DNA of 64,000 nucleotides from Silene latifolia (taxonomy: Eukaryota > Streptophyta > Magnoliopsida > Caryophyllales > Caryophyllaceae): contig NC_133537.1 of the NCBI RefSeq assembly GCF_048544455.1, forward strand, positions 15,809,541-15,873,540, read 5' to 3'. Made by a program: the position numbers and the translations under genes. Shown here piece by piece: positions 24,101 to 34,041 of this stretch. Positions within the stretch are counted from its first letter, which is position 1. Each line of letters starts with the position of its first letter. The notes beneath the pieces are model-generated. The model ran no database searches, was not told where the DNA came from, and saw only the letters and a program-made list of their open reading frames with translations.

Positions 24101-27100
24101 ATTCTGACTTATTAATGTTGTATCACCATCCTATATGAGAAACATCACAATTCACTTTTAATAAGCACCAACTACTATTAAAAACATCTGTTATGATTCA
24201 TGGCATGATAACGGAGATTTGATGAACTTTTGGTTAGTTACGTATACTATTTGGTGGGTTAATGAGTAATTCGGCGAACTAATAAGTAAATGAGTAGGTT
24301 ATCGAGTAATTGGAATGGTAAATATACGATTTAATAGGCCATTTAAGAAACTAAGTTAGCGAAGACTAATGTAGGGGTAGAACATAGAGTTCAGAGATAC
24401 ATCATAGAATTTCAAAATTTCAAAATGTAGGGGTACAACATAGAAAACTGAAAAACTCAAGGGTACACAGTAGAATATCCCCAAAATCAAAATGTAGTTA
24501 AATATAATAAAAAAAAAAAGATATTCACACCAATCGTACGTTTTATGTGGTTTGCTCCCAAAGGTAAAAGTCCTACCTTCCTTACAAGCTGGTACTTGGA
24601 TACGAGCAGGGTTACCTAATTCGTAATATGACCAATTCGAATTTGTAATACCAATACGCAATTCGCTCAATATTGAGCATAATTCGATAAAATTATAACC
24701 AAGCACCATAATTCGATGTAATTCGAATTCGTAATTCGCGCGAATTAATTCGCAATTCGCAGCCTGGTTCAGCGAATTAACCTTGGATACGAGGATTCGA
24801 CCCGGGTACGGATCCGAGTGTCGGATCCTTGAAATCTCAAAAACAAGGACTTGGATACGAGGAATCAAACTTAAATTTGGACTCGGCTAATTTTTATTTT
24901 TTTCTGAAAAAATTGATTATTAGTTAAAAAAAATCAAAGAAAAGAAAGGAAAAGTAGTTTCTTCATGTTTAACATGAATGAAGACTTTATTTACAACATT
25001 AAATTCATGTCAAGATCACTCTGGATATAGGCCTGCTATACAAAACAGAGGTTAAAAACATGTCCGGATTTCTCATACAAGGATCCGTTAAGGATCCATG
25101 TTTGGATCTTGTCCACCAGATCCTCAGGGTTAGGTGAAGAGTCCGAGCATCACAATTTATAAGTATGAAGAATATTATCGCGGTTCATTTGTTTCATATT
25201 GATTACCTATACAAAATTTAATTTCTTAGCCAAATTAAAAGAAGAATCAAGCATTAGATTTCCAAAGTTACTCCATTATCATTCTCCTTTAAAATTAATT
25301 TTGCTAATAAGTATTATTTCAATTTTGATCTATTTCGCAACACATATATCATACGAAAGTCTTTGTTTTGATTTTGGATTTTGGATTTTAGATTCATGAT
25401 TACTAATTTTGCTATGTATTATTAGTGTGATTAATTGGACATGTTAGCTTAGCAAAATCACACAAACATGAAAAATAGGGAGATGAGAATCTACTATTTA
25501 TAAAAGAGTTAATTGGACAAATGTATTTTAAGTACTGAAGGTTCCCGTAATTCATTTTGGGTTCCTAGCTTTTATAAATGGTAGATTCTCATCTCCCTAT
25601 TTTTCATGTTTTTGTGATTTTGCTAAGCTAACATGTCTAATTAATAACACATGGCAAAATTAGTAATCATGAACCCAAAATCCATAATCAAAACAAATAC
25701 TCTTTCGTATGATATGTGTTGCGAGATAGATCAAAATTGTACCTCCATTAATTGTTGAAGGATGATAATAGAGTAACTTTGGAAATCTAATGCTTGCTTC
25801 TTCTTTCAATTTGGATAAGAAACTAAATTTTGTGTAGGTAATCAATATGAAACAAATTAACAGCGATAATATTCTTCATACTTGTTTTCTGTGGTTGTAT
25901 TTTGGGATAAGCTATCAAAAATGAAGGGATAAGTAAGGAAGGTAGGACTTTTACCTTTGGGAGCAAACCACATAAAAAGAAAAAAAAACCCCGGAAACAG
26001 TACTTTTCCTTTTTCTAATTTTTTTTAGAAAGGGCTTATATGCAAAGAAGAAAAGGTCAGGGAATGGTGGAAATATGGAAATTGTATAGTGTTGCGCCTT
26101 TATCACATTTGCAGTTCAATGACACTTTGACAATTGCTTTATAACTTACCTATGGTTCCTTCTCTGTCTAGGGCCTATATCTTCGTTCAAGATATGCAGT
26201 CAACCCCGATAAAGTATACAGGATGGCTATGAGGGAGCTCAATACAGATGCCCGTAGTCTTGAAGTAATGGGTGCTCCTCTGGCAGGAACTGACTTGAGA
26301 GCATATGTGATGTCAGGAGGTGGCCTCACGATGAGCAAATTCAAACCCAGGCTCAGGAGTAAAAGCTGTTTCCTTATTTTTCCAGTACGAGGCTCTGAAA
26401 GAAAAGGATTAGCGAGTGTTCACGTCAAGAAGAAGAAGGGAAAGGTGTGTGTATTAACCAAGAAATTTTCATCAGAAGTTTATGATTGGAATGTTTGGGG
26501 ATTGTCGTGAATATTTGCTTTGCTTGCTTCCCAAAAACAAATCATGGATAAAAATAAATAAATTAATTGGTAACTCTGCTTTAGTGCTTTGTAATGTGAT
26601 CATGAATTATGTTTGTGTTTCTTGTTCACAATTACCTGTTCAGTTGTTTCTGTTGTGGCATTGTCATGTTAATTTGATGATTTTAGGAGCTTCATATGGT
26701 AAAGTTTCATGTGCATAATTAAATTATTATGGGACTCAGACATGTTCAAGACTAAGACTGATTGTTTCTGAGAGACACCAATACATATTGAATTTCTGTC
26801 ATATTTTGATCTCATTTGTTTGAAGGAAAATCTCTCAGTTTAGAATTGTGGTTCATATTCTACAATGCATGTCGAATCTCTTGAGGAAATAATTATTCAT
26901 ATTCGTGAACATTTTCCATTTGATCATGTACATTAGGGAGATATGTTTTTTCCCATATTGAAGAAAATGTGGCTTTAGAGAGGTCAATATAAAGAGGAAG
27001 AATGTGTGCAAAACTGCAAATGATAAAGCACGAGCTCTCTATTGTCCTTTTTTTTAATTATTTACTACTCCCTCTATTTTTTTTCTTCCACATGGAGTTT

Positions 27101-27889
27101 GAGAAGACGAAAGAAAAGAATCGGAGGGAGTATGTATTGTACATTTAAAGAACTTTTACTCTTCCTTTTTCCCAAGAGTTTACTATCCCTTGCTTGGGAT
27201 AGTTCCTTTGTTTACTATCTTGTTTTTTATTGTCTTACGTTTTTTAGTTACTACCCCTTGTAAGAGTTTTGAATTACTACTTCTTTTTCTTTTAGTTTAC
27301 ATATTTTCTTTACACTTCTTACTTTGTTAGGTTCATTGTTTTTGTATGAACTTTCTTTTAGAAGAAAAAAGTCCACATTTTATAACTTTCTATTTACAGT
27401 TTGTTTATTAGAGTTTTTGATCTTCTATATTTATCGTGCTCTCCCTTTTTTTATTGTACATCGCTTATTGGTTTTCCCAAATGATGATTCATGTTACACC
27501 GCTTGCTACCCATCTTTTTCTCTGTCATTCTTTGCGATTTTGTTTTCGTTATGTTTATGAATGGGGGAGCCTAGCTGAAAGGATATCGGTTATTGAGCTG
27601 ATTAGCTTTCCACAAATTGGTGGCATTGCAGTATGATGTGAAGCTATTGGCAGTGGATGTCCCAATGGCATCAGGACCTGACCAGCGAATATTCCTAGTT
27701 GGCGGTGAAGAGGAGTACCGGATTGGCGGAGGACTAATAGCCGAGCTTAGAGACCCTGTAGTCCGAGCAATGGCAGCCAGCAAGGAACTCGAAGAGAGAG
27801 ATGACATTGAAGCTGAAGAAGATGAGGAGCAAGAATTACTGGAGGCTGAGAGGAAGCATCAAGAAGAGGTTGCTAAGCTTCAAAGATGA
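21150..27889 (+). CDS. Mitochondrial Coa1/Tim21-like membrane protein, 3 exons
   Basis: Exons are 21150-21797, 26172-26444 and 27632-27889. All introns are GT-AG and phase 0, and the joined protein has 392 residues. Residues 1-120 are rich in Ser, Arg, Lys and Asn and poor in acidic residues, like a mitochondrial presequence. A membrane segment spans about 166-190 (LLFVVGAGGVVVCIMLW) and a second hydrophobic stretch about 203-217. Exons 2 and 3 carry the conserved soluble domain: LRSRYAVNPDKVYRMAMREL, MGAPLAGTDLRAYVMSGGG, FPVRGSERKGLASVHVKKKK and LLAVDVPMASGPDQRIFLVG. An acidic coiled tail (about 350-392) ends it. This fits the Coa1/Tim21-type family of the inner membrane, linked to cytochrome oxidase assembly or protein import; family placement is from memory. 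A 5'-UTR intron from about 21064 to 21144 is possible. Intron 1 is 4374 bp long and filled with repeats. Confidence 0.82.
21798..23928 (+). other. Intron 1, 5' part, without recognised gene
   Basis: This part of intron 1 begins with the donor GTAAGC. It has short open frames (22149-22331, 22856-23101) without recognisable motifs. At about 23810-23928 lies a repeat with CACTTTGGGTGCC and GCAAATGTATTTTAGGTAC. That last word resembles the loop of the foldback element downstream (CAAATGTATTTTAAGTACTG, near 25518), so a relative of that element probably begins here. Confidence 0.5.
23938..24482. mobile_element. MITE with 9-bp target duplication (Mutator-like)
   Basis: The 545-bp element starts GGGATATTCTATGGTGTACC and ends GGGTACACAGTAGAATATCC plus CC. 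Terminal inverted repeats extend for about 60 bp with few mismatches (CTATGTTCTACCCCT against AGGGGTACAACATAG). AAAATCAAA flanks both sides (23929-23937 and 24483-24491). A 9-bp duplication with long inverted repeats points to the Mutator superfamily. It lies in intron 1 of the Coa1-like gene, inside an older repeat, and codes for nothing. Confidence 0.82.
24541..25977. mobile_element. Foldback element with long inverted arms
   Basis: Outer arms 24541-24585 and 25933-25977 are exact 45-bp inverted repeats beginning TTTTATGTGGTTTGCTCCCA. Inner arms of some 320-340 bp (about 25160-25503 and 25571-25886) are also inverted copies: both read MITYTKF...LKEE...SIRFPKLL when translated from opposite strands, which is a by-product of the symmetry. 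A short loop of about 67 bp separates them. The left arm carries about 575 bp (24586-25159) absent from the right arm, an insertion with TACTTGGATACGAG units at both ends of part of it. No target duplication was clear. Transcription of intron 1 would yield a long hairpin RNA. Confidence 0.8.
27068..27130. mobile_element. Very short Stowaway-type MITE
   Basis: The 63-bp unit starts CTCCCTCTATTTTTTTTC and ends AATCGGAGGGAG. The ends are inverted repeats of the CTCCCTC type found in Tc1/Mariner-derived Stowaway MITEs, and TA flanks both sides (27066-27067 and 27131-27132). It lies in intron 2 of the Coa1-like gene and is shorter than usual for the family. Confidence 0.65.
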
Positions 27890-28251
27890 TCGATCTACTT
27901 TTCAAGTTTCAATATACTCTTTTTGTACTCTCTTTTCATTTCATCGGTTGAACACTGGTTTTCTTGCATTACTGTCAAGTTTCAGAGAAATTCCTCCGTC
28001 TCTTTGGCTTTTTAGGCTGTTTAACAAGGATTTAAGGTCAAAAATCCCGGATGTACGCGACTAAATCACATAAATAATTTTGACTGTATCTCATGAAGAA
28101 TCATGTTCATAAGTTCATTTGATGCTGTGAATTTTATTTTCGACTTTCGCATATGTGGAGTTGTGGACAACCGTTTGTGATGAAAAATGGTTGTTTGGTA
28201 GTACACTAGTTGCTAGTACTGCTTTCTGCGTCAAAAAATGTTAAAATTCAA

Positions 28252-28322
28252 TGCACCAGCGGGGAATCGAACCCGGGTCTGTACCGTGGCAGGGTACTAT
28301 TCTACCACTAGACCACTGGTGC
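28252..28322 (-). tRNA. tRNA-Gly (GCC), copy 1
   Basis: Read on the minus strand the gene starts GCACCAGTGGTCTAGTGGTA, has the anticodon loop CTGCCAC with anticodon GCC, and ends with the T arm and acceptor CTGGTGC plus discriminator A. A box (TGGTCTAGTGG) and B box (GGTTCGATTCC) are intact. CAACAA lies just upstream, as in many plant tRNA genes, and T runs downstream (about 28241 and 28233) serve as Pol III terminator. The acceptor stem pairs fully. The T stem has one mismatch: base 64 is C where copy 2 has G (genome position 28261), facing C50. It may still be made but is less certain than copy 2. Confidence 0.93.
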
Positions 28323-28738
28323 TTTGTTGTTATTTATCGAACATTTAACATTATTGTTATATATGCCATATTGCTCTCTAACAAAGTAAATAATTTTAGC
28401 TATATGTTACGAGTATATTCTAAATCAAATGAACAAATTTACATTATATTTGTACGTATATTTGGAGAGATTAGTAATCAAAATGGACTATTACGGAATA
28501 TAATCAGAAGATTAGAATACAAATAAGATGGAAGTGGTAATATTATTGGTCGTGGGCGATTGACTACAAAGGAGATGGAAACGATATTAATATTATTGTT
28601 AATTGCTACGCTTCAACAGACAATATAAGAAACATGATAATATTACATTGCTTTTTTTAAGCAGTCTAATTATTGATTGGATCTAAACCAAAGTATAGCT
28701 CAAATGTGATAAGAAGCATTTCTAATTAAGTTGGAGTA

Positions 28739-30598
28739 CTAAGATGTTTTACAAGGAGGAAGAGGAGCATCACACAGGCCTAAATTAGCCGAAAATGCAG
28801 AAGCAGGAATCGAAGACATATTATGAGCGGGAATCTTCCCACTAAGTCTGTTCCTCGAAACATCAAACACATTCAACATCTTCAAATTCAACACATTACT
28901 TGGTATACTTCCGCTAAGCTTGTTTTTTGATAGCAAAATTGTCCTTAGTTCTTTTGCATTCCCGAGTTCTTGGGGTATTCCTCCAGAAAGGCGATTATCA
29001 ACCATCTCCAGCACTCGGAGTTTTCTCAGATTTCCAATTGACTTTGGAATGGAACCTCCCAACGGATTGTTGGACAAGATTAAGGTAGTAATGGAATTCA
29101 TGACACTCTTATTGCCAATGTTGTCGGGAATTGGACCAGTGAACAAGTTGCTAGACACGTCAATAGACTTGTAATGTCCTCGTGTTTCATCAACCTTCTT
29201 GTCGAAAATCAATCTTAAAGGCCCTGAGAACTTGTTTGAGTGAATATCAAGGTCCGTAAGAAATGAAAGATTCTTAAACTCATTCGGAATATTGGAGTAA
29301 AATCCATTGTTAGATATGTTTAAAGACCAAAGATTGGTCATGTTCGCTATCCATGAAGGTAACTTCCCTGTGAGCTCATTCCTCGACAAGTCGAGCTTTC
29401 CTATTGATGACGAAGATAGCCATCGAGGTAGACCTCCTTTGATCCCAGTCCCGGCTAAAATCAGGCCAAGCAGAGGCGGCTTGGACAGCCAACTTGGTAT
29501 ATTGGTTAGCCCAAGTGGGTTATTTGACAAATCTAAATACACTAATTCCGGTAATGTAGCGAGTTGGGAAGGGAGTGGCCCAACTACCTGATTACTTGAC
29601 AGATCTAAGGACACAAGCTGCTTGAGATTCCCAAAGCTCGCAGGGATTCGGCCAGATATCCGATTGTTTGAAATTGTGATGTCAATTAAATGAGAAATAT
29701 GTCCTAAACTTGATGGCAGACCACCAGTCAAAAAGTTGTCATTAAGATAGACGTTATTCAAAGAAGCGAGTTTTTCTGTGAAACGAGGAATGGAGCCGGT
29801 GAGTTCGTTTTTATAAAGGTATAGACTGCCTAATTGAGAAAGTTCACCTATGGAATTTGGTATATTACCGGAGATATGGTTCCTCGACAAATCCATGTAA
29901 GTGAGGTTCTTTAACTTGCCGATACTGTGTGGAATACTACCGGATAGTTTGTTGTTTTTAAGTATCAACCCGTTAAGGGAAATCAGGTTACCAATGGAAG
30001 ACGGTATAGGACCGCTAAACTGATTTTTCGAGAATTCTATACTTGTAAGAAGCCTCATTGATCGAAATAAAGAGTCAGGAATGGGACCCGTGAGCTTATT
30101 TTCAGCGAGGTAAAACGTCTGTAATTTTGTAAGGCGACTAAGTGAAACGGGTAAGGAGCCGTTTAGCTTATTAATTCCTAAGTAAAGACGTCTTAAATTA
30201 GATAAGTTGCCTATTTGAGGTGGGATAGGACCACTTAGTTCCTTAAGGCTGCCTAAATTAAGGAATTGTAGAGAGGTAAGGTTACCTAAGAAAGGGGAGA
30301 TTGTACCTATCAAGTAGGGGACTATGTCTCGTCGTTGTTCGATGCCAGGAAGTGAAAGAGTGACTACTCTTCCGGTGGTTGAATCGCATTCCACACCCGA
30401 CCAAGTGCAACAGTTTGTACCTGGGATCCATGTGCCGAGGAGCTCGGCTGGGTCAGCCTGGATTTTTTTCTTGAATTCAAGTAATGCTTGATTATCGATT
30501 CGATTACAGGTTATTGCTAATAAAGGCTGCCAAAATGTATTGGCAAATATTAGAAGCAGAACCAAGAGAGTAAAACTGTTAACTCTAATGATGTTCAT
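28739..30598 (-). CDS. Secreted leucine-rich-repeat protein LRR1, 619 aa
   Basis: Intronless. Residues 1-29 are a signal peptide (hydrophobic core FTLLVLLLIFANTF). An N-terminal LRR cap follows with paired cysteines (ITCNRIDNQALLEFKKKIQA, then NCCTWSGVEC). About 20 repeats of the plant type LxxLxLxxNxLxGxIPxxIGxL run to near residue 590, and the protein ends LCDAPLPPCKTS, the C-terminal cap. A longer loop in repeat 15 (FDKKVDETRGHY, about 460-475) breaks the regular spacing. There is no membrane segment or kinase. This is the DRT100/PGIP-like group of extracellular LRR proteins, which act in the cell wall or apoplast, often in defence or growth; the precise role is unknown. It is closest to LRR2 (45849-47708). 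Confidence 0.93.
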   Translation of the reverse strand: MNIIRVNSFTLLVLLLIFANTFWQPLLAITCNRIDNQALLEFKKKIQADPAELLGTWIPGTNCCTWSGVECDSTTGRVVTLSLPGIEQRRDIVPYLIGTISPFLGNLTSLQFLNLGSLKELSGPIPPQIGNLSNLRRLYLGINKLNGSLPVSLSRLTKLQTFYLAENKLTGPIPDSLFRSMRLLTSIEFSKNQFSGPIPSSIGNLISLNGLILKNNKLSGSIPHSIGKLKNLTYMDLSRNHISGNIPNSIGELSQLGSLYLYKNELTGSIPRFTEKLASLNNVYLNDNFLTGGLPSSLGHISHLIDITISNNRISGRIPASFGNLKQLVSLDLSSNQVVGPLPSQLATLPELVYLDLSNNPLGLTNIPSWLSKPPLLGLILAGTGIKGGLPRWLSSSSIGKLDLSRNELTGKLPSWIANMTNLWSLNISNNGFYSNIPNEFKNLSFLTDLDIHSNKFSGPLRLIFDKKVDETRGHYKSIDVSSNLFTGPIPDNIGNKSVMNSITTLILSNNPLGGSIPKSIGNLRKLRVLEMVDNRLSGGIPQELGNAKELRTILLSKNKLSGSIPSNVLNLKMLNVFDVSRNRLSGKIPAHNMSSIPASAFSANLGLCDAPLPPCKTS

Positions 30599-30640
30599 GA
30601 TTTGGTAGCAGTGAAGTGATTGTTATTATGAAGTCAGTCA

Positions 30641-30650
30641 TATATATATA
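30641..30650 (-). promoter_or_regulatory. TATA box of LRR1
   Basis: TATATATATA lies about 45-50 bp upstream of the LRR1 ATG (30598), leaving a leader of only about 15-20 bases. LRR2 and LRR3 have the same arrangement. Confidence 0.6.
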
Positions 30651-30661
30651 GAAGCAACTAA

Positions 30662-31240
30662 ACTAGATTGTGGATTTTTGTAATGTACACTTGGTAGTGT
30701 AACATGGTAATCTGACAATTTGCTGAAAGTCAAACCACCTTAAGAGCGAGTATAAAACGAGATAGTTGGGTAATAGTCTAATGAGATAGGCCTCTGTCAA
30801 GCAAGAGGCAACGGTAATTCTAAGCAACCACCCTTGCTCAGGAATCCTTAATTTAAGACGGCCATATACATCTTAAATGTAGAACGGGTCAAATACTACC
30901 CTATATAGGCAGATATGACAAGAGTTTGTCATTCCCTAGACATTCTGCTATTTGTCTCATCTATCTATATGACCCGTTTTATTATTTAAGACACATATGT
31001 CCCGTCTTAAACAAAAATTTTGTTCTTTGATCTATTTACTAAGAGAATAAGCGAAACAGTTTAAATCACTCGAACCATGAACATATTTCTATGCATTGCA
31101 AAAGTTGATCATAGATTTTTGTAATGTACACTTGAAACTTGAAATTAAAGCGTAACAGTGTAGCATGATAATTGGACAATTTACTGAAAGTCAAACCAGT
31201 TTAAGAATATAGAAAGGGATAGTTGGGTCAATTTTTACAG
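30662..31240 (-). promoter_or_regulatory. LRR1 upstream region with a doubled promoter block
   Basis: A block with GATTTTTGTAATGTACACTT, AACATGGTAATCTGACAATT and GCTGAAAGTCAAACCA occurs at about 30662-30742 and again, more diverged, at about 31102-31195. The same block precedes LRR2 at about 47766-47850. The two copies here are separated by a GAGATAGGCCTCTGTCAAGC segment, also found upstream of LRR2 (about 48222), and by the MITE at 30853-31010. Retention of the block in front of two paralogues suggests shared control, or simply recent duplication. Confidence 0.6.
30853..31010. mobile_element. Short MITE upstream of LRR1
   Basis: Its ends are inverted repeats: TTAAGACGGCCATATACATC...GAACGGGTCA on the left and, read on the other strand, TTAAGACGGGACATATGTGT...AAACGGGTCA on the right, giving arms of about 40 bp. 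The element is about 158 bp long and non-coding. It lies 250-410 bp upstream of the LRR1 ATG and is absent from the matching region before LRR2. The superfamily is not clear because no target duplication could be fixed. Confidence 0.6.
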
Positions 31241-32484
31241 CTAATAAGGAGATTAATTAACTAAGCCATTTGCATCTTGTAACACTATTTGTGTTAAGTG
31301 TACGTTAAGAGCTCAGCTCAGTTCACGGTCTTGTGAAAGATTGAATATGCATGTGTCAAAAACATTTTGCTTGAGAAAAAAACCCCAATTTAAACACCCC
31401 TGATCCACCACACTCAGCCACCGCCACTCAACACTCGTGCTCCTCTGTCTTTCGGCCCACCGCCGGAGATGTGGCGACAGCCTCGCTCATCTCCGGCCGT
31501 ACGATTTGCCCGGGTTTGTTTAGCTTTCCCTTTGCATTTGTGAATCCCTTTTCGATCGATCGCTTCTGGTGCCTCCGGTTTCACCATACTCCGATCAGCC
31601 TACACACATTTTTTCCTTCTTTCGGTCCTCGATTCTCCCGTTCTTGTGTTGTTTTGGTAAGTGCTGTTTTGTCAGCGCCGTTTCTCAATCCCACCGGCTT
31701 TTCCATCGGACTCATACTTCGGTTTCTATTATGGGTTTGTCTTTTTTGGAGTCGGAGTCACTGTTCTTGTCTCCTTTAATCGTGTTTTAACTTAAAGTCT
31801 TTTGCGATGTGAGTCGGCCTATCACTCGGTCTTGCAACTGGTTTCGTCAACCGCCAGCTACCGTGCTTGATCTTGGGACGGATCGCCTTGTTGGATCTCC
31901 TTTCTCCGTGAATGCAACTTGTGAGGTGATCCCCCCATTTCCCCCACCTCCCTTGGCTTCTCGGCCGGACACTGTTGATGTCCGTTGTTGTTTCTTATGG
32001 GTCTGTTTTCGTCCGATATGGTGTTCCCCTCTCCCTCGCCCCTCCCCCCCGCCTATCGGACTTGCTGTCCTTTTGTCTCTGTGTGGTCCTGGTGTAGTCT
32101 GTCCCATTCTGGTGCTTGCATGCGTGCTTTTATGGTCGTTTTCGGTTTGTCAAGACGGTGTCCCTGTGATGGCTCTTCTAAGTTATTTTCCTAAAGTTGT
32201 TCGGGTCTGGTTTGGAATCGTGTCTGGGTTGGGTTCTTTATTGTCTATGTTTATGGTTTCTTTCTGATGTAAGTGGTGAGTCGTTTTGTGTGTTGATGGG
32301 GTTTGATGTTGGGTGGGCTCCAGTTTTTTGGTGTTCCGAGTGGGTGAGTGGGCGACATTCTCCTCCATTCGCTGTGGTTCGTTGTTTCCTCGGTTTCTTA
32401 TATAGGGCAAATCGTTATGGGTTGTTTTGATATGAGCTTGGCAGTGGAGCTGGTTGGTCATGATGTGGTGGTTTCTCATTCTTC

Positions 32485-32766
32485 ATGAAAGGACTTTGCT
32501 GGAATTGTAGGGGCTTTAATAATCCTCTCGCTCCTACAATTGCGAAAATTAGAGCGATTCTGTCTAGTAGTTATTTTGATTTTCTTTTTTTAATTGAAAC
32601 TAAGTGTAATGTTATTGTAGTTGATCCTTTATTCCGGACTTTTTGTTTTTCTCGGGGCATAGGAGTGGATGCTATCGGAACCAAAGGAGGGCTCTGGTTC
32701 GGTTTTAGGGCAGGGCTTAATGTGAAGAATGCAATACGCTTGTTACTTCAAGGAAACGGAAGCTAA
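32485..32766 (+). pseudogene. LINE endonuclease, N-terminal fragment only
   Basis: The frame starts MKGLCWNCRGFNNPLAPTIA and continues with FLIETKCN, the first blocks of the L1 endonuclease with the active-site Asn and Glu. Matching sequence stops after roughly 80 residues. The next recognisable block at 32775 already belongs to the region just before the reverse transcriptase, so about 1 kb, including the GDxN and SDHxP boxes, has been lost by an internal deletion. Confidence 0.8.
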
Positions 32767-32774
32767 CGAGAGTT

Positions 32775-34028
32775 TTGATGACTTTTTACGTGAGAGAATT
32801 CAACTTCCTTTCTGCTGCAGGAGATATTCTTTGCGAAGATGATCAGATTTCTCTCACTAAACCATTCACTAGAAAGGATGTTAGAAGGGCAGTGTTCCAA
32901 TTAGGTGCGCTTAAATCACCGTGTTCGGATGATATCCCTACTATTTTCTTTCAAAAGTGCTGGTACTTTGTCAAAAAAGACGTTACAGATTCTGTTTTAG
33001 ATATTTTAAATAATGGGCATATTCTTAAAGAGATTAATAGAACCTTTATTACTCTCGTACCAAAAACCAATGGAGCAGAATCTGTGGAGCATTATAGGCC
33101 GATTAGCCTTTGTAATGTGATTATGAAAATCATAACCAAATGCATTACAAATAGACTACAAGGTTTTATGGGTAAGTTGGTGGGGGACTTCCAGAATGCT
33201 TTCGTCCCTGGGAGATGTATCGGGGATAATGTGCTTATTTCTAACGAAATTTTTCAAAAAATTTCGTCCTCAAGATGTGGTAAAATGGGAAGAATGGCTT
33301 TTAAAGCGGACATGAGTAAGGCCTATGATAGAATGGATTGGAATTTCATCAAAGGAACTTTGACTATGATGGGTTTTCCTGAGAAATTTATTGCCCTCAT
33401 TATGAAGTGTGTCACAACCGTTTCTTATGAAATTCTCATAAATGGGGTGCCTTCTAGGAAAATCTTCCCAAATTGTGGCCTACGTCAAGGAGATTCGCTT
33501 TCGCCTTATCTATTTGTCTTATGTACTGAAGTCTTATCGCGGAACATTACCAAGATGAAAAGGGATAATCTAGTTCAGGGTATTAAGATTAGCAGAGCAA
33601 GTTCCCCGGTTTCGCATTTGCTCTTTGCGGACGATTCTTTATTCTTCTTTGAAGGTAATATTAATAGTTGTGTTTCGCTGGCATCTACCCTTGATAAATA
33701 TTGTAAGGCGTCGGGTCAGAAGATTAATGACAACAAATCTGCTATTATGATAAGTCCAAGTTCTAGTCTTTCCTATGCCTCTGCTTGTTTGAAGATTTTT
33801 AAAGTTCCTGGTACGAGCTCAATGGGAAATTACCTTGGTCTTTCTTCTGATATTGGCAATATGGAGGTTGGTAGAACTAAAAGGGAAATTTTTGAAATCA
33901 TTATTTTGGATAAGATTAGGAATCGAATTTCAGCGTGGAATGGAATTTTTTTGTCCCCTGCCGGCAGGTTATCTTTGATCTCTTCTAATTCTGTCTTCCC
34001 TCTCTATTTATTTCCTATCGGTATTTAA
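32775..34028 (+). pseudogene. LINE reverse transcriptase domain
   Basis: The reading frame holds the blocks KSPCSDDIPTIFFQKCW, HYRPISLCNVIMKIITK, the catalytic Asp in FKADMSKAYDRMDWNFI, GLRQGDSLSPYLFVL and the active site FADDSLFFFEG. All key aspartates remain. The frame breaks near 34028 and resumes at 34042 in another frame (MTEKIDSILSHFWWAGLKKL), so there is a frameshift just after the reverse transcriptase. The first ATG is not a natural start. Confidence 0.9.
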
Positions 34029-34041
34029 AATATCGGTAAGT

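Noticed and set aside
25199-25845. Two similar small proteins on opposite strands (25199-25399 + and 25660-25845 -)
   Set aside because: They are mirror-image translations of the inverted arms of the foldback element.
31471-32430. Overlapping open frames in the GC-rich leader of the second LINE
   Set aside because: No domain is visible, several frames are open at once, and composition alone explains it.
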